Below are positions 1 through 5,007 of a DNA stretch of 5,007 nucleotides, one piece after another. Position numbers and translations under genes: made by a program. Location of the stretch: assembly GCA_028817755.1 (NCBI GenBank), contig JAPPPA010000287.1:1-5007 (forward strand). The letters run 5' to 3'. Source of the DNA: Gammaproteobacteria bacterium. Lineage in GTDB: Bacteria; Pseudomonadota; Gammaproteobacteria; JAPPPA01. Under the pieces are notes generated by a model. It searched no databases. It was not told the origin of the DNA and worked only from the letters and a program-made list of their open reading frames with translations. Within the stretch, counting starts at the first letter, position 1. Every line of letters begins with the position of its first letter.

Positions 1-807
1 CAATATGAATGTGGGGACGGTGATGTTTTCTATTGTCTGTTCGCTAACCCGGTAGCCCTCTAGGTAGCTTTCAGCGCTGTTAGCTGGCAATAGACCGGCA
101 TCGACAAAGAAATCTGTCATTTCATCTAGGGTTTCCAGCTTAAGGGCGGCGTTAAAGTCATAAAGTTCGCTCCAAGCCGCTTGTTTAGCTTGGATAGAGC
201 GGCGCCATTTCTTGCGAAAGTAGTGATGATAAAGCTTAGGGCCCTTGGCTAATGCCTTCATGGTGGAAAGCGGCCTTACGGCGGGGCTAACGGCAAATAC
301 GGCGTCCAGTGGGATCTCTAAATCTTTCGCTAGACTGGCTATACGCAGACTGAAGTTGCCGCCCATAGAAAAGCCTGCCAGTAGGTTGTGTGTGTCGCTT
401 CCGTAGCTTTCGCAAAGCTGCTTTGTCGCTTCAGCGACTTCTAGCAAGCAAAGGCCGTGGAAAGGGCCTTCGTTTAAATGATAGGTATTGCCGTGGTCCC
501 GTAGGTTAAGGCGCGAGACGCTGTAGCCGCGTTTATATAGGTAAGTGCCCAGCGAAACGAGGTATACCGAATTTGAACATCCTTCCCAGCCATGAAGCAG
601 CACGGCGTGACCTTTAGGGTTTGGGTGCTGATTAATATCAGCAGCGAGTTTTCCTTCGCTGGTTTCTAGAATGATGCGTGTGGAAGTTTTGAGCTGCGGA
701 AAGCGATTCAATATGAACCAGCGGCGCAATTTAAAGCTGGCAAGCATCGACTGCGTATGTGGGTGCTTTAAAAGCCCGCGTGGGTGAAAAGGTTTCTCTG
801 TGTGCAT
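1..807 (-). CDS. Alpha/beta-fold hydrolase, COG0429/YheT-like (partial, C-terminus beyond left edge)
   Basis: The ATG lies at 807-805 and the frame stays open to base 1, giving 269 residues without a stop. The N-terminus (FHPRGLLKHPHTQSML, residues 7-22) resembles the F-P-x-L-x-N-P-H-x-Q-T opening of YheT/COG0429 hydrolases, which supports this start over Met21. An in-frame stop at 846-844 with no ATG, GTG or TTG between excludes a longer protein. HGWEG (72-76) is the likely oxyanion-hole loop, NLRDHG (101-106) a conserved strand-turn, and GFSMGGN (145-151) the nucleophile elbow with Ser147. The frame leaves the window at ITVPTFIL, just where this family normally carries the catalytic Asp strand, so Asp and His are not visible; full members are about 320-340 residues. 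No signal peptide or membrane segment is seen, so it is probably cytosolic. The substrate is unknown; family members are annotated as carboxylesterases or hydrolases. The Shine-Dalgarno is weak. It is transcribed away from ytoQ. Confidence 0.9.
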   Translation of the reverse strand, partial: MHTEKPFHPRGLLKHPHTQSMLASFKLRRWFILNRFPQLKTSTRIILETSEGKLAADINQHPNPKGHAVLLHGWEGCSNSVYLVSLGTYLYKRGYSVSRLNLRDHGNTYHLNEGPFHGLCLLEVAEATKQLCESYGSDTHNLLAGFSMGGNFSLRIASLAKDLEIPLDAVFAVSPAVRPLSTMKALAKGPKLYHHYFRKKWRRSIQAKQAAWSELYDFNAALKLETLDEMTDFFVDAGLLPANSAESYLEGYRVSEQTIENITVPTFIL

Positions 808-914
808 GGTGATGGCTTTGAATGCTTTGTTGGGCCTTTGTATTCATCCTGCCAAAGCTTTTGCAGGGCGTCACTACCTTCTGGCTTATTCAGGTAATAA
901 ATATCATTATTTAA

Positions 915-930
915 CATAATATATATTATG
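915..930. repeat. Exact 16-bp AT-rich palindrome CATAATATATATTATG
   Basis: The sequence reads identically on both strands. It lies 108 bp upstream of the hydrolase start and 115 bp upstream of the ytoQ start, almost exactly midway. Each half contains CATAAT, five of six bases of the sigma70 -10 hexamer, so it could supply -10 elements in both directions, but no good -35 sits at the right distance on either side. A second palindrome, TATGCGCATA (927-936), overlaps its right end. It may be a shared operator or promoter core, or simply AT-rich sequence; the role is inferred. Confidence 0.45.
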
Positions 931-993
931 CGCATATTGATTTGAGTCTTCTCTGGTGCCCGTAACGTCTACTCTGCTTGTTAAAATGGCTTC

Positions 994-1017
994 TACGGCC
1001 GTAAAACGGTTTTATGG
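994..1017. promoter_or_regulatory. Overlapping palindromes upstream of ytoQ (possible operator)
   Basis: TACGGCCGTA (994-1003) is an exact 10-bp palindrome. It overlaps a 19-bp dyad centred on base 1008, with arms CCGTAAAAC (999-1007) and GTTTTATGG (1009-1017), in which eight of nine positions pair by Watson-Crick and the ninth is G-T. With a one-base centre the dyad cannot fold tightly as RNA, so a DNA-binding site is likelier than a hairpin. It ends 16 bp before the ytoQ Shine-Dalgarno. No known regulator consensus is recognised. Confidence 0.3.
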
Positions 1018-1032
1018 CGTAACTATTTATTC

Positions 1033-1038
1033 AAAGGA
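1033..1038 (+). promoter_or_regulatory. Ribosome binding site of ytoQ
   Basis: AAAGGA lies six bases before the ATG at 1045, a normal Shine-Dalgarno placement. It supports that ATG as the true start even though the reading frame downstream is broken. Confidence 0.7.
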
Positions 1039-1044
1039 AACCTC

Positions 1045-1487
1045 ATGGCCTGGAATGTTTATCTGTCTGGTGAGATTCACACCGACTGGCGTCAGCAAAT
1101 TCAAGACGGCGCTGTTGCGCTAGGTTTGCCAATTACGTTTACTTCTGCGAATACGAACCATGAAGCCAGCGACGCTGCTGGTGATGTTTTGGGCGAACAA
1201 ACGGAAAACTTTGGCGTGACCACCAATCGGCCAAGGTCAATGCAATACGAACCAGCACACTAATTAAACAATGCGATATTGCGGTGATTCGTTTTGGCGA
1301 AAAATACAAGCAATGGAACGCTGCGTTTGATGCTGGCCAGTGCGCGGCTCTAGGTAAGCCTTACATCACGCTACATGACGACACCATTGTGCATCCGCTA
1401 AAAGAAGTTGATGGCGCGGCAATGGCTTGGGCCCAAACGCCACAGCAGGTTATTGAGGTGCTTAAGTACGTAGCGAATGAGTCCTAA
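1045..1487 (+). pseudogene. ytoQ: YtoQ family protein (nucleoside 2-deoxyribosyltransferase-like), single frameshift
   Basis: Frame 1 from ATG 1045 gives residues 1-56 with the family opening VYLSGEIHTDWR (residues 5-16) and LPITFTS, then leaves the family sequence after Phe56 and stops at 1261-1263. Moving back one base at the TTT run (1210-1212) gives WRDHQSAKVNAIRTSTLI, then IRFGEKYKQWNAAFDAGQC (residues 82-100) and KEVDGAAMAW, ending at TAA 1485-1487. Joined, the protein is 147 residues, the usual YtoQ length of about 148. One missing T in the TTT run explains everything, since NF-WRDH is the expected family reading. The second half has only a GTG (1284) inside a conserved strand and no Shine-Dalgarno, so separate translation is unlikely. 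YtoQ proteins have a Rossmann-like deoxyribosyltransferase fold; their reaction is uncharacterised. Family assignment is confident. Whether this is a true mutation or a sequencing error in a homopolymer cannot be told here; the well-preserved second half suggests a recent event or an error. Confidence 0.88.
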
Positions 1488-1511
1488 GCCCCCTATTTAA
1501 GCCACAAATCT

Positions 1512-1538
1512 AAAGCCAGCATTAATGCTGGCTTTTTT
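1512..1538 (+). terminator. Rho-independent terminator of ytoQ
   Basis: Bases 1512-1535 form a perfect 24-bp palindrome: arm AAAGCCAGCA, loop TTAA, arm TGCTGGCTTT. The stem has ten base pairs and is followed by an uninterrupted T run at 1533-1538. It begins 25 bp after the ytoQ stop codon. On the opposite strand only three T residues follow the stem, so it works mainly rightward and insulates nrdA from ytoQ transcription. Confidence 0.92.
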
Positions 1539-1591
1539 GTTGGAGGCTCTTTCTAGCCTTTTGCTGTACGCAATTTATACATAAGTTTCCA

Positions 1592-1685
1592 TAAGTGTTT
1601 GTTTTGCGGTTAATCGTTGTGTTGCAGCGTTTTCTAGAACGCTAAGTTTCTTTTTAAGTGTTTGATATCTATAACTTTGTTGCAG
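1592..1685 (+). repeat. Degenerate tandem duplication (two ordered repeat pairs)
   Basis: TAAGTGTTTG occurs at 1592-1601 and again at 1655-1664. GTTGCAG occurs at 1621-1627 and again at 1679-1685. The order is the same in both copies, with intervals of 63 and 58 bp. This looks like an old duplication of about 60 bp that has diverged, though chance in T-rich sequence is possible. CATAAGT is also repeated at 1580-1586 and 1590-1596, ten bases apart. Confidence 0.3.
1626..1643 (+). other. Small inverted repeat AGCGTT-6-AACGCT
   Basis: Arms at 1626-1631 and 1638-1643 pair perfectly around the six-base loop TTCTAG. T-rich sequence (TTTCTTTTT, 1647-1655) follows, so it resembles a weak backup terminator after ytoQ, but the stem is only six base pairs and the T run does not directly abut it. 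Confidence 0.25.
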
Positions 1686-1796
1686 TGCGTCGCGCATCCT
1701 GTTGCGCATAGGCTGGAGTGCTCTAGGTAAACCGACGAACGGCTGTGTATTAATTTAGAAACGCTCCAGCGGGCTGTCTAACAAGCTTTTAACACC

Positions 1797-1805
1797 TTAT
1801 CCACA
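1797..1805 (+). promoter_or_regulatory. DnaA box (perfect TTATCCACA)
   Basis: This exactly matches the strong DnaA-box consensus and lies 237 bp upstream of the nrdA start, just before the candidate promoters. In Escherichia coli, DnaA boxes upstream of nrdAB tie dNTP synthesis to replication initiation, so the same role is inferred here. A single 9-mer can occur by chance, but the location upstream of nrdA makes function likely. Confidence 0.65.
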
Positions 1806-1808
1806 GCT

Positions 1809-1817
1809 TAAACCACA
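1809..1817 (+). promoter_or_regulatory. Second, weaker DnaA-box-like site (TAAACCACA)
   Basis: It matches seven of nine consensus positions, keeps the CCACA core, and is in the same orientation as the perfect box, 12 bp further on (a little over one helical turn). A weak site beside a strong one would allow cooperative DnaA binding. This is inferred from spacing and similarity only. Confidence 0.35.
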
Positions 1818-1828
1818 GGGATACTACA

Positions 1829-1865
1829 TATAGTGCTTGCGTTAAGGTTTAAGCCCCTTTATCTT
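1829..1865 (+). promoter_or_regulatory. Candidate nrdA promoter elements
   Basis: Two alternatives are visible. The first is the -10-like hexamer TATAGT (1829-1834, five of six consensus bases), whose best -35 (CTTAAA, 1807-1812) is poor and overlaps the weak DnaA site. The second is TTGCGT (1837-1842), a 17-bp spacer, then TATCTT (1860-1865), which lies within the first NrdR-like box and would suit repression by occlusion. Both are weak matches, as expected for a regulated promoter. The start site cannot be chosen from sequence alone. Confidence 0.35.
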
Positions 1866-1869
1866 GTGC
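1854..1869 (+). promoter_or_regulatory. NrdR-box-like site 1
   Basis: CCCCTTTATCTTGTGC keeps the conserved right half (TATCTTGTG) of the NrdR box consensus ACACWATATMTWGTGT but has a poorer left half. It shares the 12-bp stretch TATCTTGTGCCT exactly with site 2, 29 bp downstream. NrdR is a zinc-finger/ATP-cone repressor of ribonucleotide reductase genes that binds paired boxes. The pairing and the position in front of nrdA support the call. Confidence 0.6.
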
Positions 1870-1882
1870 CTTATTGAGCGCG

Positions 1883-1898
1883 ACCCAATATCTTGTGC
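1883..1898 (+). promoter_or_regulatory. NrdR-box-like site 2
   Basis: ACCCAATATCTTGTGC matches the NrdR consensus at nearly all positions; the third and last bases differ. It is the better of the two boxes and ends 135 bp before the nrdA ATG. Together with site 1 it forms the paired arrangement typical of NrdR operators. Confidence 0.7.
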
Positions 1899-1931
1899 CT
1901 GCCAATAAGAACTAAACACAAGTTATGGGTA

Positions 1932-1954
1932 TGTTGATAAAAGTCATATCAACA
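1932..1954 (+). promoter_or_regulatory. Inverted repeat in the nrdA leader (TGTTGATA-7-TATCAACA)
   Basis: Eight-base arms at 1932-1939 and 1947-1954 are perfectly complementary across a seven-base spacer, AAAGTCA. The element lies between the NrdR-like boxes and the start codon, 79 bp before the ATG. It could be a dimeric-repressor operator or a hairpin in the untranslated leader; no T run follows, so it is not a simple terminator. I do not recognise it as a known regulator site. Confidence 0.45.
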
Positions 1955-2024
1955 ACCGGGTTAATCAGGCTTATCCCTAGCGTGCTGATAAATAAAGCCA
2001 AGCCCTGCACACACATTGCCACCC

Positions 2025-2029
2025 GGAGG
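2025..2029 (+). promoter_or_regulatory. Ribosome binding site that fixes the nrdA start
   Basis: GGAGG lies four bases before the ATG at 2034. An in-frame TTG at 2016 could extend the protein by six residues, but it is upstream of this Shine-Dalgarno, which would then be inside the coding sequence. ATG 2034 is therefore preferred. Confidence 0.85.
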
Positions 2030-2033
2030 CACC

Positions 2034-4922
2034 ATGGAATCACAAGTTAGCACTGCGACCGACTCGCCCGCTCCAGCAGCCGATATGCCCGAAGTATCTG
2101 CTGAAACTAACGCGCAAATTCAAGCGAACGAGCCTGGTCAGGTTCGTGTTATTCGCCGTAATGGCAAAATCACCCCGTTTGACGCCAGCAAAATTGAAGT
2201 GGCCTTAACCAAAGCCTTTTTGGCGGTTGAGGGTGGCACTGCGGCTGCTAGCTCACGCGTTCACGAGACTGTGAAAGCCTTAAGTGCGTCTGTTTCTAAA
2301 ATGGTGACTCGTTCACTACCAGGCGGCACCGGCACTGTTCACATTGAAGATATTCAAGATGCGGTTGAGCTAGCGTTGATGCGTGCAGGCGAGCACAAAG
2401 TAGCGCGTGATTACGTGCTATACCGTGAAAGCCAAACTGCTAAGCGTGCTGCAGAAGCCCCAGCGCAAGAAGAAGCTGCCGCTCCAGCACTAAATGTAAC
2501 GCTGAAAAACGGCACCACTACCCCATTAGATTCTGACCGCGTGACTTACCTGATTAAGGAAGCTTGCGAAGGTCTACAGGGCGTTGACGCTGACAAAATC
2601 ATTGCTGATGTCATGCGTAACCTTTACGACGGCATTACCGAGGACGAGCTAGCACAAGCGTTGGTGCTTTCTGCTCGTGCTTTGATTGAAGAAGAGCCTA
2701 ACTACACCTTTGCTTCTGCTCGCTTGTTGCTTGATAGCGCGCGCCATGAAGCCTTGGTATTCCTAGGCAGTGACACCACTTCGGCTACTCAGGCAGAAAT
2801 GGCTGAGCTTTACGCTGATTACTTTAAAGATTATCTCCAAGCAGGTATCGATAACGAACTGATCGATTCCAAACTAGGCCAATACGACCTGGACCAGCTT
2901 GGTGCCGCGCTAACACCAGAGCGCGACCGCCAGTTCACCTACCTTGGCTTGCAAACGCTGTATGACCGGTACTTTATCCACAAAGAAGATACCCGATTCG
3001 AATTACCGCAAGCCTTTTTTATGCGCGTAGCAATGGGGCTAGCGCTGAACGAAGTAAACCGCGAAGAACGTGCGATTGAGTTTTACAACGTACTGTCTAA
3101 GTTCGACTTTATGAGTTCAACGCCTACCCTATTTAACTCAGGCACCCTGCGCCCGCAGCTCTCGTCTTGCTACCTGACGACTGTGCCCGATGAACTAGAA
3201 GGCATCTACAACGCCATGCGCGACAACGCTTTGTTGTCTAAATTCGCTGGCGGCCTTGGCAACGACTGGACCCGTGTGCGCTCAATGGGTGCCTACATTA
3301 AAGGCACCAACGGCAAATCTCAGGGTGTGGTTCCGTTCCTTAAAGTAGCTAACGACACCGCCGTAGCCGTAAACCAAGGCGGCAAGCGTAAAGGTGCGGT
3401 TTGTTCTTACCTAGAAACTTGGCACTTGGATATTGAAGAGTACCTAGACCTACGTAAGAACACCGGTGACGAGCGTCGTCGTACCCACGACATGAACACC
3501 GCTAACTGGATTCCTGATCTGTTCTTGCAACGTGTGCACGAAGATAAAGAGTGGACCTTGTTCTCTCCTGCTGACGCACCAATGCTTCACGACCTATGCG
3601 GCCAAGAGTTCAAAGCCGCTTACGAAGAGTGCGAGGCGAAAGCTGCACGCGGCGAGATCAAGCTGTTCAAGAAAATTTCTGCCGTACAACTATGGCGCAA
3701 AATGCTGGGCATGTTGTTCGAAACAGGCCACCCATGGATGACCTTTAAGGATCCATGCAACCTGCGTAGTCCACAACAACACGCCGGTGTGGTTCACAGT
3801 TCAAACCTTTGTACTGAGATCACGCTTAATACTTCGGACAAAGAAATCGCGGTATGTAACCTTGGTTCGGTTAACTTGCCTCAGCATATTGATGCCGACG
3901 GTAATCTCGACACTAACAAGCTAGAGCAAACCATTAACGTGGCCATGCGCATGCTTGATAACGTGATCGACATTAACTACTACAGCGTGCCGCAAGCACG
4001 TCGCTCAAACCTACGTCACCGCCCTGTTGGCCTAGGCATCATGGGCTTCCAAGATGCGCTGTATAAGCAACGCATTGCTTATGACTCAGAAGCCGCTGTT
4101 GAGTTTGCTGATGTTGCCCAAGAGCACGTGAGCTACTACGCCATTAAAGCGTCAACTGACCTGGCTGAAGAGCGTGGCGCTTACGCGACCTTTAAAGGCT
4201 CGCTATGGGATCAAGGTATCCTGCCTTACGACTCAATCAATATTCTTGATGAAAACCGTGGTGGCTACCTCGACGTAGACCGCACTATCCGCTTGGATTG
4301 GGATGCGCTACGCCAACGTGTACAAGGCGTGGGCATGCGTAACAGCAACACCATGGCGATTGCACCGACTGCGACCATTGCCAATATCACTGGCATTTCT
4401 CAGTCAATTGAGCCGACTTACCAAAACCTATACGTGAAATCGAACCTATCTGGCGAGTTCACCGTGGTTAACCCATACCTAGTGCACGACCTGAAAGACC
4501 GTGGCCTGTGGGATCCAGTCATGGCGCACGACCTGAAGTACTACGACGGTTCTGTACAGCCGATTGATCGCGTGCCAGAAGACATCAAAGCACTTTATAA
4601 GTGTGCCTTTGAAATTGATGCAAGCTGGTTGGTAGAGGCCGGTTCGCGTCGTCAGAAGTGGATTGACCAAGCTCAGTCTTTGAACCTGTACCTAGCGCAA
4701 GCTAACGGTCCAAAACTAGACCAACTCTACAAACTAGCTTGGACTAAAGGCCTAAAAACCACTTACTACCTACGCACCATGGGAGCGACTCATGCAGAGA
4801 AAAGCACGATCAGCGATAGCAAGCTTAACGCCGTCCAAGATTCGCCAGCGCCGCAACCAGTGGGTAGTGCAGCGCCAAAAGCCTGCTCGCTCGACGACCC
4901 AGACTGCGAAGCCTGCCAGTAA
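2034..4922 (+). CDS. nrdA: Class Ia ribonucleoside-diphosphate reductase, alpha (large) subunit, double ATP-cone type
   Basis: The 962-residue product reduces ribonucleoside diphosphates to deoxyribonucleotides with NrdB as radical-generating partner, in the cytosol. An acidic, Ala/Pro-rich leader (1-34) precedes ATP-cone 1 (about 36-135, VRVIRRNGKITPFDASKI). An Ala/Glu/Pro linker (about 138-153) leads to ATP-cone 2 (about 154-240, VTLKNGTTTPLDSDRV), then the catalytic barrel. Visible active-site residues are Cys379 (LSSCYL), Asn591, Cys593 and Glu595 (SNLCTEI), and Cys608 (IAVCNL). These correspond to E. coli Cys225, Asn437, Cys439, Glu441 and Cys462. Tyr911 and Tyr912 (KTTYYLRT) fit the radical-transfer tyrosines. 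Residues 756-778 match the large-subunit signature W-x2-L-x7-G-M-R-N-x3-M-A-x2-P. The tail ends CEACQ, with Cys958 and Cys961 as the likely thioredoxin-reducible pair and Cys951 extra. Length and double cones match P. aeruginosa NrdA, where the N-terminal cone binds dATP. The gene is intact; upstream sites suggest DnaA and NrdR control. Confidence 0.97.
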   Translation: MESQVSTATDSPAPAADMPEVSAETNAQIQANEPGQVRVIRRNGKITPFDASKIEVALTKAFLAVEGGTAAASSRVHETVKALSASVSKMVTRSLPGGTGTVHIEDIQDAVELALMRAGEHKVARDYVLYRESQTAKRAAEAPAQEEAAAPALNVTLKNGTTTPLDSDRVTYLIKEACEGLQGVDADKIIADVMRNLYDGITEDELAQALVLSARALIEEEPNYTFASARLLLDSARHEALVFLGSDTTSATQAEMAELYADYFKDYLQAGIDNELIDSKLGQYDLDQLGAALTPERDRQFTYLGLQTLYDRYFIHKEDTRFELPQAFFMRVAMGLALNEVNREERAIEFYNVLSKFDFMSSTPTLFNSGTLRPQLSSCYLTTVPDELEGIYNAMRDNALLSKFAGGLGNDWTRVRSMGAYIKGTNGKSQGVVPFLKVANDTAVAVNQGGKRKGAVCSYLETWHLDIEEYLDLRKNTGDERRRTHDMNTANWIPDLFLQRVHEDKEWTLFSPADAPMLHDLCGQEFKAAYEECEAKAARGEIKLFKKISAVQLWRKMLGMLFETGHPWMTFKDPCNLRSPQQHAGVVHSSNLCTEITLNTSDKEIAVCNLGSVNLPQHIDADGNLDTNKLEQTINVAMRMLDNVIDINYYSVPQARRSNLRHRPVGLGIMGFQDALYKQRIAYDSEAAVEFADVAQEHVSYYAIKASTDLAEERGAYATFKGSLWDQGILPYDSINILDENRGGYLDVDRTIRLDWDALRQRVQGVGMRNSNTMAIAPTATIANITGISQSIEPTYQNLYVKSNLSGEFTVVNPYLVHDLKDRGLWDPVMAHDLKYYDGSVQPIDRVPEDIKALYKCAFEIDASWLVEAGSRRQKWIDQAQSLNLYLAQANGPKLDQLYKLAWTKGLKTTYYLRTMGATHAEKSTISDSKLNAVQDSPAPQPVGSAAPKACSLDDPDCEACQ

Positions 4923-5007
4923 GTAGCCGCCACTAGTAGCTATAGAAATAAGCAATCAATGGGAAGCGCTCGCCCTTCCGTAGCAGGCAACGAACAGAGA
5001 GAAGTAT
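4923..5007. other. Short gap downstream of nrdA, probable nrdA-nrdB spacer
   Basis: These 85 bp contain no terminator: the only inverted repeat, GGAAG (4962-4966) with CTTCC (4975-4979), has a five-base stem and no T run. The last bases, AGAGAGAAGTAT, look like a purine-rich Shine-Dalgarno just before a start codon that would be ATG at 5006-5008 if the next base is G. An nrdB gene beginning there is inferred from the usual nrdAB order and not seen. Confidence 0.45.

Larger units (their letters stand above)
808..1044. other. Divergent intergenic region between hydrolase and ytoQ
   Basis: This 237-bp region separates two divergently oriented genes and should hold both promoters. Its centre (about 895-940) is AT-rich and contains an exact palindrome. 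I found no promoter with both a good -35 and a good -10 in either direction. For ytoQ the only -35-like hexamer with sensible placement is TTGTTA at 978-983, but the hexamer 17 bp downstream (GTAAAA, 1001-1006) is a poor -10. A 49-codon minus-strand frame (917 to 768) overlaps the hydrolase start; it is described under findings because it lacks a ribosome binding site. Confidence 0.6.
1539..2033. other. Noncoding upstream region of nrdA
   Basis: This stretch of about 495 bp holds no credible protein gene. The left part (1539-1790) contains T-rich sequence, degenerate direct repeats, a small hairpin, and a long-range complementary pair (GCTGGAG 1712-1718 with CTCCAGC 1764-1770). The right part (1797-2033) holds recognisable nrdA control elements: DnaA boxes, NrdR-like boxes, candidate promoters, a leader inverted repeat and the ribosome binding site. 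No riboswitch class is recognised. Confidence 0.7.

Noticed and set aside
1205..1220. Programmed -1 ribosomal frameshift in ytoQ
   Set aside because: The local sequence (A AAC TTT GGC) does not fit an X-XXY-YYZ slippery heptamer, no strong hairpin follows at the right distance, and other YtoQ proteins are encoded in a single frame.
1284..1487. A separate 67-residue gene starting at GTG 1284
   Set aside because: The GTG lies within a conserved strand of YtoQ (AVIRFGEKYKQW), has no Shine-Dalgarno, and family sequence continues upstream in the same frame to 1212. It is the second half of the broken ytoQ.
1712..1770. GCTGGAG / CTCCAGC long-range pairing as an RNA structure
   Set aside because: The seven-base arms are 45 nt apart with no supporting inner stem; it is too weak to call without comparative data.
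1971..1979. TTATCCCTA as a third DnaA box
   Set aside because: It has two mismatches in the critical CACA end and is separated from the clear box by more than 160 bp, so it is not distinguishable from chance.
2016..2033. TTG start at 2016 for nrdA
   Set aside because: It would put the GGAGG Shine-Dalgarno (2025-2029) inside the gene; ATG 2034 follows that site directly.
1925..2050. 41-codon plus-strand frame (ATG 1925 to TAG 2048-2050) overlapping the nrdA start, as a leader peptide
   Set aside because: There is no Shine-Dalgarno before ATG 1925 or 1931, its sequence runs across regulatory DNA and the nrdA ribosome binding site, and it has no run of regulatory codons.
3532..3741. Plus-strand frame of 69 codons within nrdA
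   Set aside because: It lies wholly inside the conserved catalytic domain of nrdA in another frame and has no recognisable protein features.
4479..4955. Two minus-strand frames (4479-4670 and 4770-4955) opposite the end of nrdA
   Set aside because: Both are antisense to nrdA coding sequence, lack ribosome binding sites, and resemble no protein family.

Overview
The window suggests a gammaproteobacterium of moderate GC content, probably a marine or aquatic lineage related to Pseudomonadales, Cellvibrionales or Oceanospirillales. This rests mainly on a class Ia ribonucleotide reductase large subunit with two N-terminal ATP-cones and about 962 residues, the layout known from Pseudomonas aeruginosa NrdA. 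A YtoQ-family gene and a COG0429/YheT-like hydrolase fit but do not decide it. The genus cannot be fixed from the sequence.

Layout: (1) positions 1-807, minus strand: the first 269 codons of an alpha/beta hydrolase whose C-terminus runs off the left edge. (2) 808-1044: a divergent intergenic region with an exact 16-bp AT-rich palindrome near its middle and a second cluster of short palindromes just before the rightward gene. (3) 1045-1487, plus strand: a ytoQ gene broken by a single -1 frameshift at a TTT run; both halves are otherwise intact and together restore a 147-residue protein. (4) 1512-1538: a strong intrinsic terminator that closes the ytoQ unit. (5) 1539-2033: about 0.5 kb of noncoding DNA forming the nrdA control region. 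It holds a perfect DnaA box with a weaker neighbour, two NrdR-box-like repeats, candidate promoter elements, and an exact 8-bp inverted repeat in the predicted leader. (6) 2034-4922, plus strand: complete nrdA, started from an ATG with a good Shine-Dalgarno. (7) 4923-5007: a short gap with no terminator, most likely leading into nrdB just outside the window.

The main functional unit is the dNTP-synthesis gene nrdA. Its upstream region combines sites for DnaA (coupling to replication initiation) and NrdR (sensing of nucleotide status through its own ATP-cone), and the enzyme itself carries two ATP-cones, so both transcription and activity appear controlled. The hydrolase and ytoQ are separate units with no evident link to it. 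I found no mobile element, CRISPR array, tRNA or rRNA, and no convincing new multi-gene system. The points most worth checking are the ytoQ frameshift, the inverted repeat in the nrdA leader, the 29-bp spacing of the NrdR-like boxes, and the palindromes in the divergent region.
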